This document shows, one piece after another, positions 34,410-41,790 of a DNA stretch of 64,000 nucleotides. Source of the DNA: VBCG01 sp044226535 (GTDB taxonomy: Bacteria; Pseudomonadota; Gammaproteobacteria; Burkholderiales; Casimicrobiaceae); the NCBI GenBank assembly GCA_044226535.1, contig JBGAGT010000002.1, positions 62,001 through 126,000 of the forward strand, in the 5' to 3' direction. The notes under the pieces were generated by a model, which did no database searches, was not told where the DNA came from, and worked only from the letters and a program-made list of their open reading frames with translations. Within the stretch, counting starts at the first letter, position 1. Every line of letters starts with the position of its first letter. Both the position numbers and the translations under genes were made by a program.

Positions 34410-34673
34410 CTAGTGCACCGACCTCAATTTGTCGTACAGGAACTCGGGTGCGAAGTCCTGTCCGTCGATCCAGGCGATCGAAGCCAACCCGTAGTCAACG
34501 TAGAACTTGGAAAACAACTCTCGGTTGCGCAGGGGCTCGAGTGATTCGCCGACCAGTTCGTCGACGAGATCGACCACGCCCTTGCGGCCGTCGTTGAACT
34601 CCAGCCAGACCTTGTAGTCGCCGAGGTACATCGCTTCGACGACATGCCGGGGTGCGGACTCGTAACGGGCCAA
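34410..34673 (-). CDS. DUF2442 domain protein
   Basis: This 87-residue protein has the DUF2442 look: VEAMYLGDYKVWLEFNDGRKGVVDLVDEL, ELFSKFYVDYGLASIAWIDGQDFAPEFLYD. DUF2442 proteins commonly sit beside a DUF4160 partner as a possible toxin-antitoxin pair; no partner gene is present here. It lies between nrdA and nrdB on the same strand, an unusual location that probably results from insertion. Function unknown. GAGTG precedes the ATG weakly. Confidence 0.75.
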   Translation of the reverse strand: MARYESAPRHVVEAMYLGDYKVWLEFNDGRKGVVDLVDELVGESLEPLRNRELFSKFYVDYGLASIAWIDGQDFAPEFLYDKLRSVH

Positions 34674-34947
34674 GAGGCACTCCTTTCACGGTGATGAACG
34701 AAACCGCCCGGAAGGAAGCTGGCGCGCGACGCGGTTCGCCCGCGCGCCTCCGGTGCTGCCAAGGGCTCGCCCCCTTGCGGGGGCTTGCCGTCGGTACGAT
34801 CGTCCCGTGCGCTGGTGCCACTTTCCTGTCCAGGTTCGCGCTCCAGGTTCAACCTCGCTCGCGGTGCGGGCTGGCGAATCGCTTTCGCGTCGCCAGGCAT
34901 TGCCGTCACTGCGGCGTACCGTTCTTAAGTTCGTTCTCCGTTAGGTT
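34674..34947. other. Gap between nrdA and the DUF2442 gene
   Basis: I see no gene. Two hairpins are visible: GCCCCC/GGGGGC with a TTGC loop (34769-34784) and a longer one with arms CTGGCGA/TCGCCAG (about 34871-34897). A T-tract does not follow either. A dRS3-like pair adjoins at 34948. The block may contain nrdA 3' processing signals. Confidence 0.4.
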
Positions 34948-34999
34948 GTCATCCCCGCGCAAGCGGGGACCCATGGTTTCCCGCTTGCGCGGGAATGAC
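34948..34999. repeat. dRS3-like palindrome pair next to the nrdA stop
   Basis: A complete palindrome GTCATCCCCGCGCAAGCGG and onward is followed by an inverted copy that ends GCGCGGGAATGAC. It lies 11 bases from the nrdA stop codon (35011-35013), a frequent place for such elements. Confidence 0.85.
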
Positions 35000-35010
35000 G
35001 TTTGTCGTCG

Positions 35011-38000
35011 TCACTGACATGCCTCGCAAGTGGGGTCGTCGATGGCGCAGAACTTGGGTTCCGCCGCGGCTTCCACTACCACCGCCGACGTCAGCGTCGG
35101 AATCGCACCGCTCGCGGCGACGCCGCCGCCCGAGTGCGCCGACACCGCATTCAACTCGCCCCCACGCCCGGTCGACTTCTCGGCCGAGGTGGCCGCCAGC
35201 GTGCGCAGGTAATAGGTGGTCTTGAGCCCCCGCACCCAGGCGAGCTTGTAGGTCTCGTCGAGCTTCTTGCCCGAGGCGCCGGCCATGTAGATGTTGAGGC
35301 TCTGCGCCTGGTCGATCCACTTCTGGCGGCGCGCGCCGGCCTCGACGATCCAGGTCGAGTCGACCTCGAAGGCGGTGGCGTACAGGGTGCGAAGCTCGGC
35401 GGGCACGCGGTCGATCTTGGCGAGCGAGCCGTCGAAGAACTTGAGATCCGACACCATCACGTCGTCCCAGAGGTCGAGCTCCTTCAAGTCGGCGACGAGC
35501 TGCTCGTTGATGACCGTGAACTCGCCGGAGAGATTCGACTTGACGTAAATGTTCTGGTACTCGGGCTCGATCGACGCCGCCACGCCGATGATGTTGCTGA
35601 TGGTGGCGGTGGGCGCGATGGCGACGCAGTTGCTGTTGCGCATGCCGTGCTCCTTGATGCGGGCACGCAGGCTTTCCCAGTCCATGCTCGCGCTCTCGTC
35701 CACCTCGACGTAGCCGCCGCGCTCGTCGCGCAGGAGCTTGAGCGAATCCTGCGGCAGGATGCCGCGCGACCACAGGCTGCCGTTGTAGCTCGAGTAACGG
35801 CCGCGCTCCTCGGCGAGCTCGGTCGAGGCGAGGTAGGCGTGGTAGCACACCGCCTCCATCGAGCTGTCGGCGAACTTGAGCGCCTCGCGCGAGGCGTAGG
35901 GGATGCGCAGGAGGTGCAGGCAGTCCTGGAAGCCCATGATGCCGAGGCCCACCGGGCGGTGCTTCAGGTTCGAGTTGCGCGCCTTGGCGACGGCGTAATA
36001 GTTGATGTCGATCACGTTGTCGAGCATGCGCATCGCGGTGGTGATCGTGCGCTTCAACTTGGCGTGGTCGAGGACGTAGGAGTCACCGTCCTTCACCATG
36101 TGCGCGAGGAGGTTCACCGAGCCCAGGTTGCACACGGCGATCTCGGTCTCGCTGGTGTTGAGCGTGATCTCGGTGCACAGGTTCGAGCTGTGCACGGTGC
36201 CCACGTGCTGCTGCGGCGAGCGCACGTTGCAGGCGTCCTTGAAGGTGATCCAGGGATGCCCGGTCTCGAACAGCATCGACAGCATCTTCCGCCAAAGCTG
36301 CACGGCGGGGATCTTCTTGAAGAGCTTCAAGTCACCGCGCGAAACCTTGTCCTCGTAGGCGACGTAGGCCTTCTCGAAGTTGCTGCCCCACTTGTCGTGC
36401 AGGTCGGGCACGTCGGCCGGGGAGAAGAGCGTCCAGTCGCCGCCTTCCATCACGCGCTTCATGAAGAGGTCGGGGATCCAGTTCGCCGTGTTCATGTCGT
36501 GCGTGCGGCGCCGGTCGTCGCCGGTGTTCTTGCGCAGCTCGAGGAACTCCTCGATGTCGAGGTGCCAGCTCTCGAGGTAGGTGCAGACGGCACCCTTGCG
36601 CTTGCCGCCGTTGTGCGCGAGGCCCGCCGAGGTCATGTACGACTCGTCGGTGTCGACCTTGAGGTCCACCACCAGCGGCTTCACCGCGATGGGCTTCACC
36701 GACTTGACGCGGGAAAAGACGTAGTGGCCGTGCGTGACCCAGTGGCGCTTGGCGATCGCCTTGACGCGCGGCGCGCCGGTCGCGTCGCGGCCCGCGAGCT
36801 CGGCGACTTCCGGCACCGCGGGGATGCGCAGGTCCCAGGCCTTGGTGATGCCGTCGAAGGTCGCCTTGGAACCGTCGGAGCGCGTGCCCTCGTGGTTCTG
36901 CTCACGCTCGCGGTACTGGCCCGCGACGGGAACGCCCATGCGCAGCATCTGGTAGCGCAGGCCCTCGGCCAGCGGCTGCGAGGTGGTGGTGAAGTAGATC
37001 TCCTTGCCGCGCGAAACACCACCGTCGGTTTCGAGCAAGCCGCGCACCATCGCACGCGCCTGCGGGCGAGGAAGGTGGGCGAGGCGCGGGGCGATGCGCT
37101 TGCGGTGCTGGCCGTCGTAGAGGTCGTCGTAGGCGAAGGGCAGCGTCGGCGCACCGGCGCCGGCGATGCGGCCGGTGGTGGCGTCACGCACCACGCCGAC
37201 ACCGGAGGCCCAGTGCACTTGCGCGTAGGTCGCGCCGCGCCCGGTCTCCCAGAAGTGGATGCCGCGCGCCGCGAGGTAGCCGCGCACGAACTCGAGGTGC
37301 TCGTCGCACTGCGGGTTGCCCGACACGCCCCACTGCATGCCGTCCTTCGAGAGGTGCCCGTCGCCCAGCAGGATGCCGTACAGCCGGGCCTCGTCCTCGC
37401 CGATGCCGTCGACCGCCACCGTCTCCTGCGGGATCGCCATGCCGACGTAATCGCCGCGCGCAAGCGCGCCCGCGTCGACCCACTCGGCCTTGACCTTGCC
37501 CGACTCGAGCCAGCGCAGCGTGCGCTCGATCGACTGCTCCATCGGCACGCCGCGGATCGCCCAGAAGGGGTGGCCGTCGGTCACCTCGATGGGCGAGAGC
37601 GAGTGCTTGACGTCGATGGCGAGCATCGGGTCGCGCTGCTCGTAGACCATGCGGTCGGTCACTTCGCGGTAGCTGCCGCTCGAGCCGAGCACGAGGTCGC
37701 CTTCGCGCACGTCACGGATGGGGAGCGGCCCGCGCGCGGTGTAGATCACCGTGTCGGGCGCGAAGCACTGGTTCACCGCCACGGCCGTGTCGTTCACCAC
37801 CTTGAGGAACGGCACGACACCCTGGCTCTTGCCGTTCGTCCCCTTGATGTGCGAGCCCATGGCGCGCACGTTGGTCCAGTCGTTGCCGAGGCCACCGGCG
37901 AACTTGGAGAGGAGCGCGTTCTCCTTGATGGCCTCGTAGATGCCGTCGAGGTCGTCGCTCACCGTGGTGAGGTAGCAGGACGAGAGCTGCGAGCGGTGCG

Positions 38001-39111
38001 TGCCCGAGTTGAACAGCGTCGGCGTCGACGACATGAAGTCGAACGACGAGAGGATGTTGTAGAACTCGATGGCGCGCGCCTCGCGGTTGACCTCGTTGAG
38101 TGCGAGGCCCATGGCGACGCGCATGAAGAAGCACTGCGGCAGCTCGAAGCGGCGCCCGCCCACGTACTGGTCGACCAGGAAGTAGCGGTCGTACAGCGTC
38201 TGCAGGCCGAGGTAGCCGAACTTCATGTCGCGGCCGGCGTCGAGCGCGGCGCCGAGCTTGGCGAGGTCGAACTGCGACAGCGCCTCGTTGAGGAGGCCGA
38301 TCTTGATGCCGTGCTTGACGAAGCGCGGGAAGTACTCGGCGTACTTCTGCGCCATGTCGGCTTGCGTCGCTTCCTCGCCCATCGCCTCGAAGCGCAGCGC
38401 GTCGAGGAGGAGGCGCGCGGTCACGTACGAGTACGCGGGGTCCTTCTCGATCAGCGCGCGCGCGGCCAGCACCACGGCCTTGCGCACTTCCTCCATCGCC
38501 ACGCCGTCGTACAGGTCCTTGAGCGTGAGCTTGAGGATGCGCTCGGGCTCGGCGGCGGGGAGCCCCGCGCAGGATTCGGCGATGAGCCCGGTGAGGCGTG
38601 CCAAGTCCAGCGGCTTGGTGGTGCCGTTGTCGACGACGTTGATGGTCGGCTCGGCCTGCGCGCGCGCGTCCTTGCCCTTCTTCTCGGCGGCGCGCTCCTG
38701 CGCGCGGCGCTCGCGGTACAGCACGTAGGCGCGCGCCGCTTCGTGCTCGCCGCCGCGCATCAGCGCCAGCTCGACCTGGTCCTGGATTTCCTCGATGTGG
38801 ATGGCGCCGCCTTCGGGCTTGCGCTTCATCAGCGCGCTCACCACGGTGTCGGTGAGGAGCGTCACCTGCTCGCGCACGCGCGCGCTGGCGGCGCTCTGGC
38901 CGCCGTTGACGGCGAGGAAGGCCTTGGTCATGGCCACGGTGATCTTGGCGGGCTCGAAGCCCACCACGGCGCCGTTGCGCCGGATGATCTTGTACTGCGC
39001 GAGACGCGGGTCCACGCCGCTCGTCACCGCGCTTCCGGGCTCACCGACCACCAGTTCTCGGGGCGGCGTTTGGGAAGGGGATGGCGATGCTGCCGGCGTG
39101 ACCGTTTGCAT
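35011..39111 (-). CDS. nrdA: Class Ia ribonucleoside-diphosphate reductase, alpha subunit, with an intein
   Basis: NrdA catalyses reduction of ribonucleoside diphosphates. The precursor has 1366 residues, 980 without the intein. An N-terminal ATP cone (KIIRRNGAVVGFEPAKI, about 41-57) and a second cone-like stretch (VVDNGTTKPLDLARLTGL) are followed by the catalytic barrel: SSTPTLFNSGTHRSQLSSC and, after the intein, AVCTYLESWHLDIEEF. A C-terminal CEAC Cys pair accepts electrons from thioredoxin. The sequence around the intein is the Pseudomonas-type GVVPFLKV...AVNQ/GGKRKGAVC. ATG 39111 has AGGAGAA six bases upstream. Tandem NrdR boxes and DnaA-box-like sites lie upstream. Confidence 0.97.
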   Translation of the reverse strand: MQTVTPAASPSPSQTPPRELVVGEPGSAVTSGVDPRLAQYKIIRRNGAVVGFEPAKITVAMTKAFLAVNGGQSAASARVREQVTLLTDTVVSALMKRKPEGGAIHIEEIQDQVELALMRGGEHEAARAYVLYRERRAQERAAEKKGKDARAQAEPTINVVDNGTTKPLDLARLTGLIAESCAGLPAAEPERILKLTLKDLYDGVAMEEVRKAVVLAARALIEKDPAYSYVTARLLLDALRFEAMGEEATQADMAQKYAEYFPRFVKHGIKIGLLNEALSQFDLAKLGAALDAGRDMKFGYLGLQTLYDRYFLVDQYVGGRRFELPQCFFMRVAMGLALNEVNREARAIEFYNILSSFDFMSSTPTLFNSGTHRSQLSSCYLTTVSDDLDGIYEAIKENALLSKFAGGLGNDWTNVRAMGSHIKGTNGKSQGVVPFLKVVNDTAVAVNQCFAPDTVIYTARGPLPIRDVREGDLVLGSSGSYREVTDRMVYEQRDPMLAIDVKHSLSPIEVTDGHPFWAIRGVPMEQSIERTLRWLESGKVKAEWVDAGALARGDYVGMAIPQETVAVDGIGEDEARLYGILLGDGHLSKDGMQWGVSGNPQCDEHLEFVRGYLAARGIHFWETGRGATYAQVHWASGVGVVRDATTGRIAGAGAPTLPFAYDDLYDGQHRKRIAPRLAHLPRPQARAMVRGLLETDGGVSRGKEIYFTTTSQPLAEGLRYQMLRMGVPVAGQYREREQNHEGTRSDGSKATFDGITKAWDLRIPAVPEVAELAGRDATGAPRVKAIAKRHWVTHGHYVFSRVKSVKPIAVKPLVVDLKVDTDESYMTSAGLAHNGGKRKGAVCTYLESWHLDIEEFLELRKNTGDDRRRTHDMNTANWIPDLFMKRVMEGGDWTLFSPADVPDLHDKWGSNFEKAYVAYEDKVSRGDLKLFKKIPAVQLWRKMLSMLFETGHPWITFKDACNVRSPQQHVGTVHSSNLCTEITLNTSETEIAVCNLGSVNLLAHMVKDGDSYVLDHAKLKRTITTAMRMLDNVIDINYYAVAKARNSNLKHRPVGLGIMGFQDCLHLLRIPYASREALKFADSSMEAVCYHAYLASTELAEERGRYSSYNGSLWSRGILPQDSLKLLRDERGGYVEVDESASMDWESLRARIKEHGMRNSNCVAIAPTATISNIIGVAASIEPEYQNIYVKSNLSGEFTVINEQLVADLKELDLWDDVMVSDLKFFDGSLAKIDRVPAELRTLYATAFEVDSTWIVEAGARRQKWIDQAQSLNIYMAGASGKKLDETYKLAWVRGLKTTYYLRTLAATSAEKSTGRGGELNAVSAHSGGGVAASGAIPTLTSAVVVEAAAEPKFCAIDDPTCEACQ
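36610..37767 (-). mobile_element. Intein in NrdA with LAGLIDADG endonuclease; +1 residue is Gly
   Basis: A 386-residue intein (residues 449-834 of NrdA) interrupts the conserved AVNQ/GGKRKGAVC site. It starts CFAPDTVIYTARGPLPIRDV (block A, Cys1), has block B TDGHPFWA (intein 63-70), a LAGLIDADG homing endonuclease with LYGILLGDGHL (129-139, Asp136) and VRGLLETDGG (241-250, Asp248), and ends with DTDESYMTSAGLAHN (His385, Asn386). The residue after Asn is Gly, whereas standard splicing needs Cys, Ser or Thr there. The DNA at the junction was read directly and is GCGCACAACGGCGGCAAG on the coding strand. The element therefore either splices by a non-standard route or cleaves only. Confidence 0.92.
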
Positions 39112-39312
39112 GGGTGGTTCTCCTGGGCTCGTGGCCCTTTGTTCTGGGTTTCAAAGGCGGCGGACAGAGTGAAAAAACGCACCCCTGCGCCCCCGCCGGG
39201 TTCGCCAAGCTCGCGTTGTCCCCTCGCGCCGCCCTCCGTCGCTGCCCGCCGAATCCCTCGGCCGGATGACGACGGCGTAAAAGGCCGGCCGATCCTGTCC
39301 ACGGGGCCGAAT

Positions 39313-39328
39313 CTACTATATCTAGTGG
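39313..39328. promoter_or_regulatory. NrdR box 1
   Basis: CTACTATATCTAGTGG matches the NrdR consensus ACACwATATATwGTGT at 12 of 16 positions. Together with the second box, exactly 31 bp away, it is a typical tandem NrdR operator that represses RNR genes when dATP is abundant. The core TATAGT on the minus strand could double as the -10 of the nrdA promoter. Confidence 0.8.
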
Positions 39329-39343
39329 TGTTAGCGAGCCCTG

Positions 39344-39359
39344 ACGCAAAGGATAGTGG
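39344..39359. promoter_or_regulatory. NrdR box 2
   Basis: ACGCAAAGGATAGTGG matches the consensus at 11 of 16 positions, with a diverged centre. The start-to-start distance of 31 bp from box 1 equals about three helical turns, the spacing known for NrdR pairs. A weaker site of this kind is usual for the distal box. Confidence 0.65.
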
Positions 39360-39386
39360 GGTCGGGGTCGGCGCGCAAGCGTGAAA

Positions 39387-39493
39387 CCATCCACAGGAGG
39401 GGGGTGTTGCGCGGCCGCCAAAATCAATGCCTTGGCAGCCGGAGCGGGGGTTTCACAGGGTTTTTCCCGGCGCCGTCCGCAGAGTTATCCACC
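39387..39493. promoter_or_regulatory. Two DnaA-box-like sites upstream of nrdA
   Basis: TTATCCACC (39485-39493) differs from the DnaA box TTATCCACA at one base, and CCATCCACA (39387-39395) differs at two. DnaA activates nrdAB in E. coli, so a role here is plausible. The rest of the 578-bp gap (39112-39689) holds the two NrdR boxes, a small stem GCTGCGGCGCAGC, a T-run at 39652-39659 and a dRS3-like cluster; I see no gene. Confidence 0.45.
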
Positions 39494-39660
39494 GGCCGGG
39501 AAAACTGTCCGACGTTGCACTCGTACGACATTGATTTTTCACGCTGCGGCGCAGCGTAACCCTTGTCGTCATGGGGGCTATCAGGTCGGCGCCGCGTTCG
39601 ACGCTCGCGTCGCCGGGCCAATTCCCGCCGCAAGACCGTGTTGCAGCGCGGTTTTTTGTT

Positions 39661-39740
39661 GTCATCCCCGCGCAAGCGGGGACCCCTCGTCATCCCCGCG
39701 CAAGCGGGGACCCATGGGTTCCCGCTTGCGCGGGAATGAC
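39661..39740. repeat. Three dRS3-like palindromes overlapping the pdeM 3' end
   Basis: Two direct complete palindromes (GTCATCCCCGCGCAAGCGG and onward) and one inverted copy (ending GCGCGGGAATGAC) occupy this stretch. The inverted copy is read as the last codons of the pdeM gene, which stops at 39690-39692. Confidence 0.88.
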
Positions 39741-40454
39741 GGCGGGGTGGGGAAGCGCCACCAGGTCCCGGCCGGCGATGGCCACCACGCGGTCATCCGG
39801 CTGCGCCACCCCCGTCATCAACCCCGTGAGGCGGCCGAAGGCGGGGAGGATGGCGCGGCGCGGGCCGATGACGAAGCAGGGGAGCCGCAGCGCCGGCTCG
39901 GCGGCACTCGCCACCACCACGCCGGGGTGGAGGTGGCCGCAGAGCGCGTAGCCCGTCGGCGGCCGCGAGGGTTCGTGGCAGGCGAGGAAGGGCGGCAGCG
40001 CATGCGGCCCGTCGACGCAGTCGATGCCCCAGGCGGGCGGCGGGTCGCCGGCGTGGTCGTCGTGGTTGCCGCGCACCAGCGTGATGGCGAGCGAGGCATG
40101 CCGCGCGCGCCAGGCGCGCACCGCGCGGTCCAGCGCCTCGACGCGGCCGCTGGCACCGTGGATCAGGTCGCCCAGCACGACGAGCCGCGTGGCGCCGGTG
40201 GCCTCGACGAGTGCGGCAAGACGCGCGAGGTCGGTGTCGGCCGCGCCGGCGGGCAGGGGAATTCCTCCCGCGCGGAACACCGCGTCCTTGCCGAGATGCA
40301 CGTCGGCGACGAACAGCGTGCCCTCGCGCGGCCAGTGCAGCGCGCGAAGTGCACAAAGGTTCACGGCCTCGCCACAGAGCGTGGTGGCGTGTTTCGAAAT
40401 TCCGGAATGCATCGGTTGCAGGCGGCGAGGCGATGGCGCAAACTCATCGGTCAT
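39690..40454 (-). CDS. pdeM: Ligase-associated DNA damage response endonuclease PdeM-like
   Basis: This 254-residue metallophosphoesterase has the family's metal motifs in order: FVADVHLGKD (near residue 38), VVLGDLIHG (near 80), LVRGNHDDHAG (near 115) and CGHLHPG (near 160). PdeM proteins are usually encoded next to a ligase-associated Lhr-type helicase, an exonuclease and an ATP-dependent ligase. The matching helicase gene here starts 2.6 kb away, separated by sugar-acid genes. The C-terminal 19 residues or so (VIPAQAGTHGSPLARG) come from a dRS3-like repeat, so the native end may have been replaced. ATG 40454 is upstream of ATG 40412; both fit. It is divergent from hyi, with 27 bases between. 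Confidence 0.88.
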   Translation of the reverse strand: MTDEFAPSPRRLQPMHSGISKHATTLCGEAVNLCALRALHWPREGTLFVADVHLGKDAVFRAGGIPLPAGAADTDLARLAALVEATGATRLVVLGDLIHGASGRVEALDRAVRAWRARHASLAITLVRGNHDDHAGDPPPAWGIDCVDGPHALPPFLACHEPSRPPTGYALCGHLHPGVVVASAAEPALRLPCFVIGPRRAILPAFGRLTGLMTGVAQPDDRVVAIAGRDLVALPHPAVIPAQAGTHGSPLARG

Positions 40455-40481
40455 TCTACGCGTCGTGCGCGTCGCGAGCCG

Positions 40482-41288
40482 ATGCCGAAATTCTCCGCGA
40501 ACCTGGGGTTCCTGTTCACCGAGCTGCCTTTCCTCGAGCGCTTCGCCGAGGCTGCGCAGGCGGGTTTTCGCGCGGTGGAGTTCCCCTTCGCCTACGACAT
40601 CCAGGTCAAGGAAATCGTCGCCGCCGCCAAGGAGCACAAGCTCGAGGTCGTGCTGATCAACGCGCCTGCCGGCGACTGGAAGGCCGGCGAGCGTGGGCTC
40701 GCCTCGCTCGACGGCCGCGAGCACGAGTTCGCCGCAGGTCTCGTCACCGCGCTGCGCTACGCGCAGGCGCTGGAGTGCCCGCGCATCCACGTGATGGCGG
40801 GCTTGATCGACCCCGCGGCCGACGCCGCCGAGCGCGCGCGCCGCCGCCGAAACTACCTGCGCAACCTGCGCTTCGCCTGCGAGGAAGCACAATCGCAGGG
40901 CGTGACCATCACCATCGAGCCGCTCAACCCGCGCGACATTCCCAACTACCTCCTCACCACGCAGGCCGAGGCGCACGCCATCCGCGAGGAAGTGGGGCTG
41001 CCCAACCTCAAGGTGCAGATGGACCTCTACCACGCGCAGATCGTCGAGGGCGACCTCGCCGAGAAGATCCGCCGCTACCTGCCGCACATCGGCCACATCC
41101 AGATCGCCGGCGTGCCGGGGCGCCACGAGCCCGACATCGGCGAGATCAACTACTCGTACCTCTTCCGCCTGCTGGACGAGCTCAAGTACCCGGGCTACGT
41201 GGGCTGCGAGTACCAGCCCGAGCACGGCACGCGCGAGGGCCTGGCGTGGTTCTACAAGCTGATCGACCGGCCGCCGCAGCGGGCGTAG
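40482..41288 (+). CDS. hyi: Hydroxypyruvate isomerase / 2-oxo-tetronate isomerase family
   Basis: This 268-residue TIM-barrel enzyme belongs to the Hyi/OtnI group, which interconverts hydroxypyruvate and tartronate semialdehyde or isomerises 2-oxo-tetronate. Landmarks: ANLGFLFTELPFLERFAEAA, INAPAGDWKAGERG, TIEPLNPRDIPNY with metal Glu, LKVQMDLYHAQI with Asp, HIGHIQIAGVPGRHEPD, and GCEYQPEHGTREG near the end. The ATG was placed at MPKFSANLGF, the usual N-terminus. No other glyoxylate or tetronate genes are adjacent, except a convergent SDR gene 502 bases downstream, so its pathway is not fixed. Confidence 0.9.
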   Translation: MPKFSANLGFLFTELPFLERFAEAAQAGFRAVEFPFAYDIQVKEIVAAAKEHKLEVVLINAPAGDWKAGERGLASLDGREHEFAAGLVTALRYAQALECPRIHVMAGLIDPAADAAERARRRRNYLRNLRFACEEAQSQGVTITIEPLNPRDIPNYLLTTQAEAHAIREEVGLPNLKVQMDLYHAQIVEGDLAEKIRRYLPHIGHIQIAGVPGRHEPDIGEINYSYLFRLLDELKYPGYVGCEYQPEHGTREGLAWFYKLIDRPPQRA

Positions 41289-41296
41289 AACGCTAC

Positions 41297-41383
41297 GTCA
41301 TCCCCGCGAAAGCGGGGACCCATGCCCTTGTTTCTGTCACGGCGGCATCTGGCAATCGCGTCATCCCCGCGAAAGCGGGGACG
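41297..41383. repeat. Two direct dRS3-like palindromes
   Basis: Two complete copies (41297-41320 and 41360-41383) with stem CCCCGC-GAAA-GCGGGG follow the hyi stop codon. They form the left border of a region with a large inverted repeat. Confidence 0.85.
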
Positions 41384-41406
41384 CCTGACGCATATCGGCG
41401 AAGCGT

Positions 41407-41658
41407 GCGACGGCCATCGGGGGCTCGGTCTTCGCGATGCCCCCGGCTCAGGCCCGAGCCCCCGACGTCCGCCGCGCCGATCTGCATCAGGCGGCCACGA
41501 TTGCGCTCCCGGCGGGGCATGAGCTTCGCCATGCCAGCTATGCGGCGCGTCTGCGGGAGCCGCAAAGCTCGTGGCGTGCGTGTCGCCCGGCGCGTCGGAC
41601 ATCGGGGCTCGGCCCGGAGCCGGGTGTATCGCGAGGACCGAGCCCCGATGGCCGGCGC
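41407..41658. repeat. 252-bp element with 63-65-bp imperfect inverted terminal arms
   Basis: Arm 41407-41471 and arm 41596-41658 are inverted copies that differ at about nine positions, including two 1-base gaps. Each arm itself contains GGGGCTCGG/CCGAGCCCC-type palindromes. The 124 bp between them hold no credible gene. dRS3-like repeats flank it on both sides (41297-41383 and 41727-41787). It looks like a small non-coding mobile element or a composite of repeats and explains most of the 502-base gap between hyi and the SDR gene. Confidence 0.75.
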
Positions 41659-41726
41659 ACGTCTTGCCGGGCGACATGCACGACGCGAGTTTGCGCGGAT
41701 GCCGCAATACCGTTGCCAAAGGCGAT

Positions 41727-41787
41727 GGGTCCCCGCTTTCGCGGGGATGACAGCTTTCGCGGGGATGACAGCTTTCGCGGGGATGAC
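41727..41787. repeat. dRS3-like palindrome followed by two truncated copies
   Basis: A complete copy ending GCGGGGATGAC is followed by two copies reduced to AGCTTTCGCGGGGATGAC, phased at 18 bp. This is the mirror image of the half-site arrays. It lies 4 bases from the SDR stop. Confidence 0.82.
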
Positions 41788-41790
41788 GGG

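Noticed and set aside
34410..34673. Toxin-antitoxin pair at the DUF2442 gene
   Set aside because: No second small gene with a start, ribosome binding site and family match exists on either side.
35002..39384. A 1460-codon open frame on the plus strand opposite nrdA
   Set aside because: It mirrors nrdA codon by codon, has no recognisable motifs and no ribosome binding site. High GC makes such antisense frames common, and nrdA is certain.
39360..39660. Replication origin
   Set aside because: Only two imperfect DnaA-like sites and no AT-rich unwinding region or dnaA/dnaN genes; a regulatory role for nrdA is simpler.
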